Shown here: positions 18,179-25,791 of the stretch, piece by piece
Layout: each line of letters opens with the position of its first letter
Numbering within the stretch: position 1 is the first letter of the stretch
From: Streptomyces sp. KL109B
Lineage (GTDB): Bacteria; Actinomycetota; Actinomycetes; Streptomycetales; Streptomycetaceae
Assembly: GCF_030766935.1 (NCBI RefSeq)
Contig: NZ_JASERL010000017.1
Location: 124,001 to 188,000 of the forward strand
Direction: 5' to 3'
Length of the DNA stretch: 64,000 nt
Translations under genes and position numbers: made by a program
Notes under the pieces: generated by a model
The model's input: only the letters and a program-made list of their open reading frames with translations
The model's database searches: none
What the model was told of the DNA's origin: nothing

Positions 18179-19094
18179 GCCGCGCGCCCTTGGCCCGCGA
18201 CACGCACACCATCATCGTCTCGTCGCTGTCCCGCTCCGCCGCCGTGAGCACACTGTCCCGGTGGTCCACCTCGCCCGCGAGCACATCCGTCTCGCAGGTG
18301 CCGCACGTTCCCTCGGTGCACGAGTACAGGACCTCGACCCCGGCCTCCTGCAACGTGGCGAGGACCGTCCGGTCGGCCGGCACCTTCAACACCCGCCCAC
18401 AGCTGGCGAGTTCGACCTCGAAGGCCGTGTCGCCACTGGTGTCGGCCGCCGCCGGGGTGAACCGCTCCGTGCGCAGTACCTCGGCCGGAACCAGCTCCTC
18501 CAACGCCTTGAGCAGGGGCTCGGGCCCGCACGCGTAGACGAGTTCACCGGGGCGCAGGTCCGCCAGGGTGGACGGCAGATCGAGCAGCCCCTCGACGAGC
18601 GCGATCCGCCCGCCGGGGTGCCGGGCGGTCAACTCGTCGGCGAACGCCATCGTTTCGCGCGACCGGCCCCCGTAGGAGAGTGACCATGCGGCGCCTTGCT
18701 GGGTCGCCTCGGCGAGCATCGGCACGATGGGCGTGACACCGATGCCGCCCGCCACGAACCGGTAGGCGGGCGCCGGTTCGAGCCGGAAGTGGTTGCGCGG
18801 CCCACGGGCCCGTATCGCAGCGCCTTCCTTAAGCCCGTCGTGCACCCGCGCCGAACCGCCCCGCCCGTCGGGCTCGCGCAGCACGGCGATCCGCCACGAG
18901 CGGTCGTCGCCGCCGCACAGCGAGTACTGCCGCTCCAGGCTCTCGTCCAGGAGTACGTCGATGTGGGCCCCCGCCTCCCACGCGGGCAGCGGCGCCCCGT
19001 CCGGGCGGCGAAGCAGCAGGGACACGACGCCGGTGGCCTCCTGGCGGCGTTCGGCGACGGCGAGGTCCAGCGTGTCGAGCAGCGGGTCGCTCAC
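18162..19094 (-). CDS. vanB: VanB-type oxygenase reductase (FMN/NAD, 2Fe-2S)
   Basis: A 310-aa phthalate dioxygenase-type reductase that passes electrons from NADH to the Rieske oxygenase encoded upstream. An FMN/NAD domain is visible in RQYSLCGGDD, GGIGVTPIVPML and YACGPEPLL. The C-terminal plant-type 2Fe-2S domain has Cys259, Cys264, Cys267 (SCTEGTCGTC) and Cys297. The GTG at 19094 has AAGGA about 9 nt upstream; the TTG at 19100 is a less likely start. It follows the 55-aa gene by 2 nt, so the three genes are translationally coupled. Confidence 0.9.
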   Translation of the reverse strand: MSDPLLDTLDLAVAERRQEATGVVSLLLRRPDGAPLPAWEAGAHIDVLLDESLERQYSLCGGDDRSWRIAVLREPDGRGGSARVHDGLKEGAAIRARGPRNHFRLEPAPAYRFVAGGIGVTPIVPMLAEATQQGAAWSLSYGGRSRETMAFADELTARHPGGRIALVEGLLDLPSTLADLRPGELVYACGPEPLLKALEELVPAEVLRTERFTPAAADTSGDTAFEVELASCGRVLKVPADRTVLATLQEAGVEVLYSCTEGTCGTCETDVLAGEVDHRDSVLTAAERDSDETMMVCVSRAKGARLTLDL

Positions 19095-19096
19095 GT

Positions 19097-19264
19097 TCAA
19101 CGTTCCTTGTCCTCACGGGTGTTCGGGTGGTCGGGGTGGGCGAGCATCCACTCCCACATGGCCACCGGGTCCTGGCTCGTGTGCCGGGCCCCGCAGTAGC
19201 AGCGGCCGTCGAGGAGGTCGGTGCCGGGGAGCCATTCGATGCGGTAGACGGCGGGCCGCGTCAT
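19097..19264 (-). CDS. conserved-looking 55-aa protein between vanA and vanB
   Basis: The ATG overlaps the stop of the VanA-type gene (ATGA) and the stop lies 2 nt before the VanB GTG, so it is built into the operon. The protein has a core YRIEWLPGTDLLDG, then CYCGARH, then a Trp-rich helix MWEWMLAHPDHP. The CxC with nearby His residues suggests metal or Fe-S handling. I recognise no characterised family. An assembly or electron-transfer helper for the Rieske oxygenase is inference from position only. Confidence 0.75.
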   Translation of the reverse strand: MTRPAVYRIEWLPGTDLLDGRCYCGARHTSQDPVAMWEWMLAHPDHPNTREDKER

Positions 19265-20289
19265 CCGGCGGCCAGCTTCCCGAGGATGCGGCGCGCGGCG
19301 AGGCCACCCGTGTCGATGTTGATGCTGAGCTCCTGGTAGCCCGCGGGTTCGGTGTCCAGGGTGCGCTGCAGCAGATTGAGCGCGTCGACGTCCTGCATCA
19401 CGACCTTGTGGTTGAAGTCCCGCAGGAACGCGGTCACTTCGTCGTCCTCGGTCGCGAAGTTCCGCGACACCGCCCAGAAGTCGTACACCTTGCCCGGCGC
19501 GGACGGTGTGATCGCGTACGTGATCTCCGTACGGAACGCCGGGGTCTCCTGCCCGGACGGGCTGATCGTGCTGTGCAGCAGATACAGGCACGGCGCGTGG
19601 TACTCGATGTCCTGGCGCCGGTCGATGCGGCCCTCGATGCCGGTGGAACGGGCGTAGAACGGCGGGCACTCGGCGTCCTTCATGTGCCGCGACACCCGCA
19701 CGATGCCCGACTCCTCGTCGACCTCCGTGGCGATGGGTGTCTCGGCGACCTCCGGTGTGCCGATGTAGCCGCCGTGCAGATACGTCTCGTGCGACAGGTC
19801 CATCAGGTTGTCGACGAGCAGCATGAAGTCGGCGTCGATCGGCTCCATGCCCTCCACGGTCACGAAGCCGTCCTCGACGAGGTGCGGGGCGCGCGGAATC
19901 GTCGCCGTGTCGGCCGACTCCGGGTCGCCGACCCACACCCACACCATCCCGTCGACCTCCGCCACCGGGTACGAGCTCACCCGCGCCGTGCGCGGCACCC
20001 GCTTCTGCCCCGGCACGAACACACACGTCCCCGTCGTGTCGTACGTGAACCCGTGGTACCCGCACACCAGCCGGCCCCCGTCCAGGCCGCCCGCCGACAG
20101 TGGGTAGCGGCGGTGCACACACCGGTCCGCGAGCGCCACCGGGGCGCCGTCCTCGGTGCGGTAGAAGGCGATCGGCTCACCGAGGATCGTGCGGCCGAGC
20201 AGCTCCCGGCCGACCTCCTTCGACCACGCGGCGACGTACCACTGGTCGCGGGCGAAGGCCGAGTACGACGGGCTTCCGTTTCCGGTCAT
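19261..20289 (-). CDS. vanA: Rieske oxygenase, vanillate O-demethylase VanA type
   Basis: A 342-aa oxygenase component. Rieske ligands are Cys57/His59 (CVHRRYPLS) and Cys76/His79 (CGYHGF). The mononuclear iron site is in DNLMDLSHETYLH (His167, His172), which with the following SRHM and PPF stretch closely resembles vanillate demethylase. It would O-demethylate a methoxybenzoate, releasing formaldehyde. The ATG at 20289 has GGAGG about 10 nt upstream; an in-frame start at 20322 lies before that site. It is first in the vanA-small protein-vanB operon, and an IclR gene lies upstream on the same strand. Vanillate is likely but not proven. Confidence 0.88.
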   Translation of the reverse strand: MTGNGSPSYSAFARDQWYVAAWSKEVGRELLGRTILGEPIAFYRTEDGAPVALADRCVHRRYPLSAGGLDGGRLVCGYHGFTYDTTGTCVFVPGQKRVPRTARVSSYPVAEVDGMVWVWVGDPESADTATIPRAPHLVEDGFVTVEGMEPIDADFMLLVDNLMDLSHETYLHGGYIGTPEVAETPIATEVDEESGIVRVSRHMKDAECPPFYARSTGIEGRIDRRQDIEYHAPCLYLLHSTISPSGQETPAFRTEITYAITPSAPGKVYDFWAVSRNFATEDDEVTAFLRDFNHKVVMQDVDALNLLQRTLDTEPAGYQELSINIDTGGLAARRILGKLAAG

Positions 20290-20384
20290 GACGGGCGTCC
20301 CTCCAGTCACCACGCACGGCACCGTCGCCGCGCGTCACCGACCACCCTGGTGACCCGAACCACAGGCCCACAACGCCACTTTCG

Positions 20385-20479
20385 TCAGACGGAAGCGGGT
20401 CGCTCAGGCGGGAGCGGGCTGCTCAGGCGGAAGTCGGCCGTTCAGACGGAAGTCGGCCGTTCAGACGGAAGCGGGCCGC
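20385..20479 (-). repeat. five 19-bp tandem repeats at the 3' end of iclR
   Basis: Units start at 20385, 20404, 20423, 20442 and 20461; a typical unit is TCAGACGGAAGTCGGCCGT. The copy at 20461-20479 holds the last IclR codons (RPASV) and stop, and each other copy begins with the complement of TGA. The array fills the space between iclR and the vanA promoter. Confidence 0.92.
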
Positions 20480-21228
20480 TCGGCCGAGACCGGTTGCCAG
20501 CCGAGCGCCCGCGAGATCCCGCGCCCCGCCACCTGCACCGCCGGAATCAACGCAGGCGTCCGCGCCCCCTCCACCGGTACGACGACGGAGACCGCCGCCA
20601 CGACATCCCCGCGCGGACCGCGCACCGGCGCCGCCACCGACAGCGCGTCGTCCGTGATCTGACGGTCACTCACCGCGACACCGCCGCGCCGCACTTCGGC
20701 CAGCATTCGCCGCAGCCGCACCGGGTCCGTCACCGTGTACGGCGTGAAGGCGGCCAACCCGCCCTCGGGGTAACGCTCCTGAAGCCCCGGCCCGCCGTGC
20801 GCGAGCAGCACCAACCCCACGCCCGTCGCGTGCAACGGCCACCGCGCGCCGACCCGCGAGTGCACCCCCACCGCCGAACGCCCCGAAAGCCGCTCGATGT
20901 AGACGACCTCCGAGCCGTCCCGCACAGCGAGATGCACGTTCTCGTGCGTGGCCTCGTACAGGTCCTCCAGGAACGGCAGCGCCGCCTGCCGAAGGCCGAG
21001 GCCGCGCGGGGCGAGCGCCGCGATCTCCCACAGCCGCAGACCCACGTGATAGTTCCCCGCCTCGTCCCGCTCCAGGGCGCCCCAGCGGGAGAGCGCGCCG
21101 ACGAGCCGGTGTGCCGTGGGCAGCGGAAGGTCGGCGCGCTGGGCGAGTTCGGTCAGGGTGAGCGAGGGGTGGTCCTGGTCGAAGGCGCCGAGCGCGTCGA
21201 GCAGCCGGTCGCTCGCCGAACGGGTCAC
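20461..21228 (-). CDS. IclR family regulator
   Basis: A 255-aa regulator. The N-terminal winged helix reads LTLTELAQRADLPLPTAHRLVGAL; the C-terminal effector domain has YIERLSGRSAVGVHSRVGARWPLHATGVGLVLLA. I prefer the GTG at 21228, 10 nt after the hydrolase stop, where TAGGGCGAG can pair weakly; a GTG at 21261 overlapping the hydrolase gene lacks a ribosome site. Lying between the hydrolase and the vanA-type operon on the same strand, it probably controls both, as IclR proteins do in protocatechuate and vanillate pathways. Confidence 0.88.
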   Translation of the reverse strand: MTRSASDRLLDALGAFDQDHPSLTLTELAQRADLPLPTAHRLVGALSRWGALERDEAGNYHVGLRLWEIAALAPRGLGLRQAALPFLEDLYEATHENVHLAVRDGSEVVYIERLSGRSAVGVHSRVGARWPLHATGVGLVLLAHGGPGLQERYPEGGLAAFTPYTVTDPVRLRRMLAEVRRGGVAVSDRQITDDALSVAAPVRGPRGDVVAAVSVVVPVEGARTPALIPAVQVAGRGISRALGWQPVSAERPASV

Positions 21229-21238
21229 CGTGCTCGCC

Positions 21239-22051
21239 CTACCCGGTCGGGCAGCGGTCACGGAGGAAGTCCAGCAGCACGGTGTTGAACAGCTCCGGCT
21301 GCTCGACCCCCGGCAGATGCCCGGCCCCGTCGATCACGCGGAGCACCGAGTCCGGCATCAGCTTCACGATCTCCTCCGAGTCCGAGACCGGCGTGTAGAC
21401 GTCGTCCGCGCCCACCACGACGAGCGCCGGCACCTTGGCCCCGGCCAGGCTGTCCCGGTAGTCGGGGCGCTCGGCCCGCCCGCGCAGCGCCGCCGCGGCC
21501 CCGCGCGGATCGGTGACCTGCATCATGCCGAGCACCCGCGCGGCGACGTCGGGCAGCGCCGCCACGTTGTACCGCGCGAGCATCTTGTCGATCACCTCGT
21601 CCGCGTACCCGCCCATGCCCTCGGCGAGCAGCCGCACCGCGAGCCGGTTCCGCAGCCGCTTGCCCTCGGCGGTCTCGGCCGGCGCCGAGGTGTCGGACAG
21701 CACGAGGGCGCGGGTGCGGTCCGGGTACCGCAGATGGAACTCCATGGCTATCTGCCCGCCCATGGACACACCACCGACCACGGCGGACCCGATGCCCAGC
21801 GTGTCGAGGAGCGCGGCCACGTCGTCGGCGAACCGCGACAGCGGCACCTGCCCCGGCGTTACGCCACTCTCGCCGTACCCGCGCAGATCGGGCGTGAGCA
21901 CCCGGTACCCGGCCGCCGCGACCGCGTCGGCCTGCGGATCCCACAGCGTCCGGTTGAACGGATGGCCGTGGATCAGCACGACCACGCCGCCGTCCGCGGG
22001 GCCGCGGTCGTCGTACCGCAAAACGGTGCCGTCCTGCGTGAATGGGGGCAT
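21239..22051 (-). CDS. alpha/beta hydrolase (3-oxoadipate enol-lactonase-like)
   Basis: A 270-aa alpha/beta hydrolase. Nucleophile Ser96 is in GGVSMGGQ, the oxyanion motif is LIHGHPFNRTLW, the acid is in VVGADDVYTPV and the His in GAGHLPGVEQP. The layout matches PcaD-type 3-oxoadipate enol-lactonases, fitting the aromatic block, but other esters or meta-cleavage products are possible. AGGAG lies 6 nt before the ATG at 22051. It is followed closely by the iclR gene. Confidence 0.82.
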   Translation of the reverse strand: MPPFTQDGTVLRYDDRGPADGGVVVLIHGHPFNRTLWDPQADAVAAAGYRVLTPDLRGYGESGVTPGQVPLSRFADDVAALLDTLGIGSAVVGGVSMGGQIAMEFHLRYPDRTRALVLSDTSAPAETAEGKRLRNRLAVRLLAEGMGGYADEVIDKMLARYNVAALPDVAARVLGMMQVTDPRGAAAALRGRAERPDYRDSLAGAKVPALVVVGADDVYTPVSDSEEIVKLMPDSVLRVIDGAGHLPGVEQPELFNTVLLDFLRDRCPTG

Positions 22052-22182
22052 GGCGCGCTCCTGGTTGGGTTGGCCCTGCGCGGAGTGAGTGCCGGAACCG
22101 TACGGCGCCGACGTGGGCATGATCAAGAGTGTTGCCCGGTCAGAGCGGAGCGGCCGAAGACGGTACCGGAGGGCGGAAGACG

Positions 22183-22204
22183 TTTGGTAAGGCCCATTAC
22201 TAAA
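22183..22204. promoter_or_regulatory. 22-bp inverted repeat, candidate operator
   Basis: TTTGGTAA-GGCCCA-TTACTAAA pairs at 7 of 8 arm positions. It lies between the divergent hydrolase and HAD genes and is AT-rich for this genome. The IclR protein is the nearest candidate binder. Confidence 0.5.
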
Positions 22205-22254
22205 CTGGGAGTGCCACGCCCGGATCACCGCACACCACCGAATCAGGAACCACC

Positions 22255-23115
22255 GTGAACGCCCAGCACCACCAGCCGTCCGCGGCCACCCCGCCCGACA
22301 TCCGCCTGATCGTCACCGACATGGACGGCACGCTCCTGGACGGCGACGGGAACATACCCGACTCCCTGTGGCCGCTCCTCGCCGAGCTGAACGACCGCGG
22401 CATCGCCTTCTGCCCCGCCAGCGGCCGCCAGTACGCCACGCTCGCCGCACAGTTCGAGGCCGTCGACGACGGAGGCATGGTCTACGTAGCGGAGAACGGC
22501 GCGTACGTCCTGCGCGGCGGCGCCGAGGTCAGCTCCGACCCGCTGGAGCGCGGCGTCGTCGAGTGGATCGTGAAGTCCGTGCGCGGGCTCGTCGAGGAGG
22601 GCGGCGCCGACACGGGCGTCGTCGTCTGCGGGAAGCGGTCCGCGTACGTGGAGCGCTCCGACGAGGCGTTCATGGAGCAGGTCCGCAAGTACTACGCCGC
22701 CCACGAGATCGTCGCCGACGCCACCGCCGTCGAGGACGACTTCGTGAAGGTCGCGCTCTTCGACTTCGGCTCCGCGCAGGACACCACCGCCCCGATCCTC
22801 GAACCCCTCGCGGACACACACCAGGTCGTCGTCTCCAGCCAGCACTGGATCGACGTCATGAACCCCGCCGCCAACAAGGGCGCCGCCGTCCGCAGGCTCC
22901 AGGCCGCCCTCGGTGTCACGCCCGCGCAGACCATGGTGTTCGGCGACTACCGCAACGACCTGGAGATGCTGGACACCGCCGACTGGTCCTACGCCATGGC
23001 CAACGCCCACCCCGACGTCCTCGCCCGCGCCCGCCTGCGCGCCCCGGCCAACACGGAGCACGGAGTCGTACGCACGGTCCGTGACGTGCTGCGGCTCGAC
23101 GACGCTCAGAGCTGA
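22255..23115 (+). CDS. HAD-superfamily phosphatase (Cof type)
   Basis: A 286-aa HAD hydrolase of the Cof/YidA class, usually acting on sugar phosphates. Asp22/Asp24 are in TDMDGTLLDGDG; motif III is the Lys in NPAANKGAAV, and motif IV is GDYRNDLEML. The GTG start has AGGA 6 nt upstream. It is monocistronic and faces the ankyrin gene. Natural substrate unknown. Confidence 0.88.
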   Translation: MNAQHHQPSAATPPDIRLIVTDMDGTLLDGDGNIPDSLWPLLAELNDRGIAFCPASGRQYATLAAQFEAVDDGGMVYVAENGAYVLRGGAEVSSDPLERGVVEWIVKSVRGLVEEGGADTGVVVCGKRSAYVERSDEAFMEQVRKYYAAHEIVADATAVEDDFVKVALFDFGSAQDTTAPILEPLADTHQVVVSSQHWIDVMNPAANKGAAVRRLQAALGVTPAQTMVFGDYRNDLEMLDTADWSYAMANAHPDVLARARLRAPANTEHGVVRTVRDVLRLDDAQS

Positions 23116-23127
23116 GCGCGGCCGGGC

Positions 23128-24099
23128 TCATATTCGGGGCAGCTCGACCCACATCTCGGGCGGGCCGACGATCGCGCGGGCGTCGGTGAGCCGCAGGCCC
23201 GCGTAGGCGCAGGCGTACGCCACCGGCTGGTGGTGGTAGAGGTACGCCGCCAGCACCTCCTCCGGTGTGTCGTCGTCGTAGGGCCCGCCGCCAGGGTGCA
23301 GGTCCGAGCCCTCGACGACGCCGTCGCGGACGACGCTGCCCTGGTCGCCGCTCTTGGGGTTGCCGTAGAAGCCGTAGGAGACGGTGCCCGCGGACAGCAG
23401 GGCCTGCACCTCCAGTCGCTGCGGCTCGTACCCCCAGGGCTGAGCGACGACGCAGCCGCCGGGCACGGTAGTGAGGCCGACGATCGCGTCGTCGTAGGAG
23501 TCGTGGGAGAAGTCGCAGGAGAGGCCGTGCGCCTCCGGATCACCCTCCGCCTCATCGAGCCGGTCTCCCGCCACGGGGGAGGCCGACAGGCGGCGCCGTG
23601 CTTCCTCGGCGTCGATGCCCGCCACACACGCCAGGCCCATGCCTTCGGCGTCGAGGTCGCCCAACGCGGCGATCAGGCGCCGGGCTTCGCGCACGGCCGA
23701 CTCCTCCGACGCGCTCAGCCCCGGTTCGCCCTCGGGCCGGGGAAACAGCTCGGGCGTGGGCCCTGCCAGCGCGAGCCGCCCCGCCGACCAGCCGCCGCAC
23801 TGCGCCCGCCACGGATCGGCGCCGGCGGCGACGAGGGCACGCGCGACCTCCGGACGGTTCGCCACGACCGCGTGCCACAGCGCCGTCGTGCCACTCTCCG
23901 GCGCGTCCACATCCGTCACGCGCCGGGCCAGCTCGGACACGACCTCCGGGGTGCCGAACTGCACCGCCCGATGCAGCGGCCGACCCCCGTGCGGGCCCCA
24001 CGCATCCGGGTCGGCACCCGCCTCCAAGTGCCCCACGATGGTGTCGAGATCCTGCCAGTCCCGCCAGGTGACCCTCGCCCAACTCCCGCTGCCCGCCAT
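23128..24099 (-). CDS. ankyrin-repeat protein of unknown function
   Basis: A 323-aa soluble protein. Residues 25-105 hold two to three ankyrin repeats (GGRPLHRAVQFGTPEVVSELA, GTTALWHAVVANRPEVARALVAAGADP in outline). The C-terminal half is acidic and Tyr-rich (YGFYGNPKSGDQG, YDDDTPEEVLAAYLYHHQP). The ATG at 24099 has GGAGG 9 nt upstream. No catalytic motif, signal or membrane helix is visible; a protein-binding role is likely. Confidence 0.78.
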   Translation of the reverse strand: MAGSGSWARVTWRDWQDLDTIVGHLEAGADPDAWGPHGGRPLHRAVQFGTPEVVSELARRVTDVDAPESGTTALWHAVVANRPEVARALVAAGADPWRAQCGGWSAGRLALAGPTPELFPRPEGEPGLSASEESAVREARRLIAALGDLDAEGMGLACVAGIDAEEARRRLSASPVAGDRLDEAEGDPEAHGLSCDFSHDSYDDAIVGLTTVPGGCVVAQPWGYEPQRLEVQALLSAGTVSYGFYGNPKSGDQGSVVRDGVVEGSDLHPGGGPYDDDTPEEVLAAYLYHHQPVAYACAYAGLRLTDARAIVGPPEMWVELPRI

Positions 24100-24191
24100 G
24101 CGCTTCCCCCTCCGTTCACCAGGCCCGACAGGTTCACCGGACCCACGCCCCACACTCAAGCACACGCCACTGACAACGCCCCTCCGCCGCA

Positions 24192-24209
24192 GGTTACTCA
24201 ACCGTAACC
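24192..24209. promoter_or_regulatory. perfect 6-6-6 inverted repeat
   Basis: GGTTAC-TCAACC-GTAACC lies in the 270-bp gap between the divergent ankyrin and lipase genes, with a further GGTAAC 20 nt on. It is a candidate operator for either gene. Nothing else was recognised in this gap. Confidence 0.5.
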
Positions 24210-24369
24210 TTCCCGGTGCTACCCCCGGTAACTCCCATGTGGATAGCGTCCGCAACGGCGCGTGGTGGCGGTGTGACGACCGCACGCGACGCGCCGTCGG
24301 CCTGCCCGAGAGTCCCGGCCGACTGCCGCCAGGCGGGGTCAGGCCCCGCCCGTAGACCGGAGGTTCGCC

Positions 24370-25698
24370 ATGCCCGCCGCCCCCACCCGACTGCTGGCCG
24401 CCGCCGTCACCGTCGCCGCGTGTGTCGGCGCACAGGCCGTGCCCGCCGCGGCCGCGACCGGCTCGGACCAGGAGGTGTCCCGCGGTGTCACCATCCCCAC
24501 GTTCTACAACCCGCCGGCCGAACTCCCGGACGCGGACGGCGCGTTGATCCGCGACGAACCGCTCCCGCTCGCCCTCACCCTGCCCGGCCTGAACGGCCCG
24601 CTGCCCGGCAAGGCGACCCGCATCATGTACAAGACCACCGACTCGAACGGGAATCCCGCCGCGTCCACGGGCGCGTACATCGAACCGAGCGCCAAGTGGC
24701 GCGGCAACGGCCCTCGCCCGCTCGTCGCCCTCGCGCCCGGCACGCAGGGGCAGGGCGACCAGTGCGCCGCGTCCATGGGCCTGGAACACCCGATCCGCGT
24801 CAACGGCCAGACGCTGGTGGCCGGTTACGAGGACCTGGCGATCTACCGGCTCCTCGCCAAGGGGGTCGCGGTCGTCGTCACCGACTACATCGGCCTGGGC
24901 ACCACCGACCGCCTGCACACCTACGTGAACCGCGTCGACGAGGCGCACGCGGTGCTCGACGCCGTCCGCGCCGCCCGCGCCCTCAAGGACGCCTCCATCA
25001 CCACCGACTCACGGGTCGGCCTCTTCGGCTACAGCCAGGGCGGCGGCGCCACCGCGGCCGCCGCCGAACTCCAGCCGACGTACGCCCCCGATGTCACCCT
25101 CTCCGGTACGTACGCGGGGGCGCCGCCCGCCGACCTGACCGCGACCACCAAGGCCATCGACGGCACCGACCTCGTCGGCGCGCTCGGCTGGTCCCTCAAC
25201 GGCTTCCTGCAGTCCGACCCGGACCTCCGGCCGATCGCCGACAAGTACCTGAGCGACAAGGGCCGGGCGGCCCTCAAGGACCTCTCCACGGCGTGCGTCG
25301 GCGACGCCATCCTCGGCTACTCGTCCAAGAAGAGCTCGACCTGGACGAAGGACGGCAAGAGCCTCGAAGAGATCATCAAGGCGGAGCCGCGCCTCCAGGA
25401 GTTCCTCGCCCAGCAGCGTATCGGCACCATCGAGCCGCAGAGCCCGGTCCGCGTCGCCACCGGCGTCAACGACAACCTCGTCCCGCACGGCCAGGCCCGC
25501 CAGTTGGCCGTCGACTGGTGCGGCCGCGGCGCCCAGGTCACGTACAAGCCGGTCGCCATCCCGGACGTCGGCCGCGCCCTCATCAACCACTTCGGCCCGC
25601 TCCTCACCGACCAGGGGCAGGCCATCTCCTGGCTCACCGACCGCCTCTCCGGAGACCCGGCCACCTCGACATGCGCCGAACTCCCCTCGCAGAGCTGA
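24370..25698 (+). CDS. secreted lipase (LIP family)
   Basis: A 442-aa exported lipase. The signal peptide spans residues 1-29 and ends AAAA. The alpha/beta-hydrolase core has TGAYIEPSAKW, VVTDYIGLG, and nucleophile Ser222 in LFGYSQGGGAT; the acid/base residues are probably in VNDNLVP and INHFGPLL. The overall match is to the secretory lipase family of fungi and actinomycetes. GGAGG lies 6 nt before the ATG. A strong hairpin follows the stop. Confidence 0.88.
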   Translation: MPAAPTRLLAAAVTVAACVGAQAVPAAAATGSDQEVSRGVTIPTFYNPPAELPDADGALIRDEPLPLALTLPGLNGPLPGKATRIMYKTTDSNGNPAASTGAYIEPSAKWRGNGPRPLVALAPGTQGQGDQCAASMGLEHPIRVNGQTLVAGYEDLAIYRLLAKGVAVVVTDYIGLGTTDRLHTYVNRVDEAHAVLDAVRAARALKDASITTDSRVGLFGYSQGGGATAAAAELQPTYAPDVTLSGTYAGAPPADLTATTKAIDGTDLVGALGWSLNGFLQSDPDLRPIADKYLSDKGRAALKDLSTACVGDAILGYSSKKSSTWTKDGKSLEEIIKAEPRLQEFLAQQRIGTIEPQSPVRVATGVNDNLVPHGQARQLAVDWCGRGAQVTYKPVAIPDVGRALINHFGPLLTDQGQAISWLTDRLSGDPATSTCAELPSQS

Positions 25699-25717
25699 CG
25701 CCCGACCGCTCGACACA

Positions 25718-25762
25718 CCAAGGCCCCGACTCCCGTGCGCCGCACGGGAGTCGGGGCCTTGG
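25718..25762. terminator. bidirectional terminator, 22-bp perfect stem
   Basis: CCAAGGCCCCGACTCCCGTG runs into its own complement around a single central C, giving a near-perfect 45-nt palindrome between the convergent lipase and SulP genes. Confidence 0.9.
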
Positions 25763-25791
25763 CCGAAGCGGCTGTCAGGCCGGAGCGGTTG

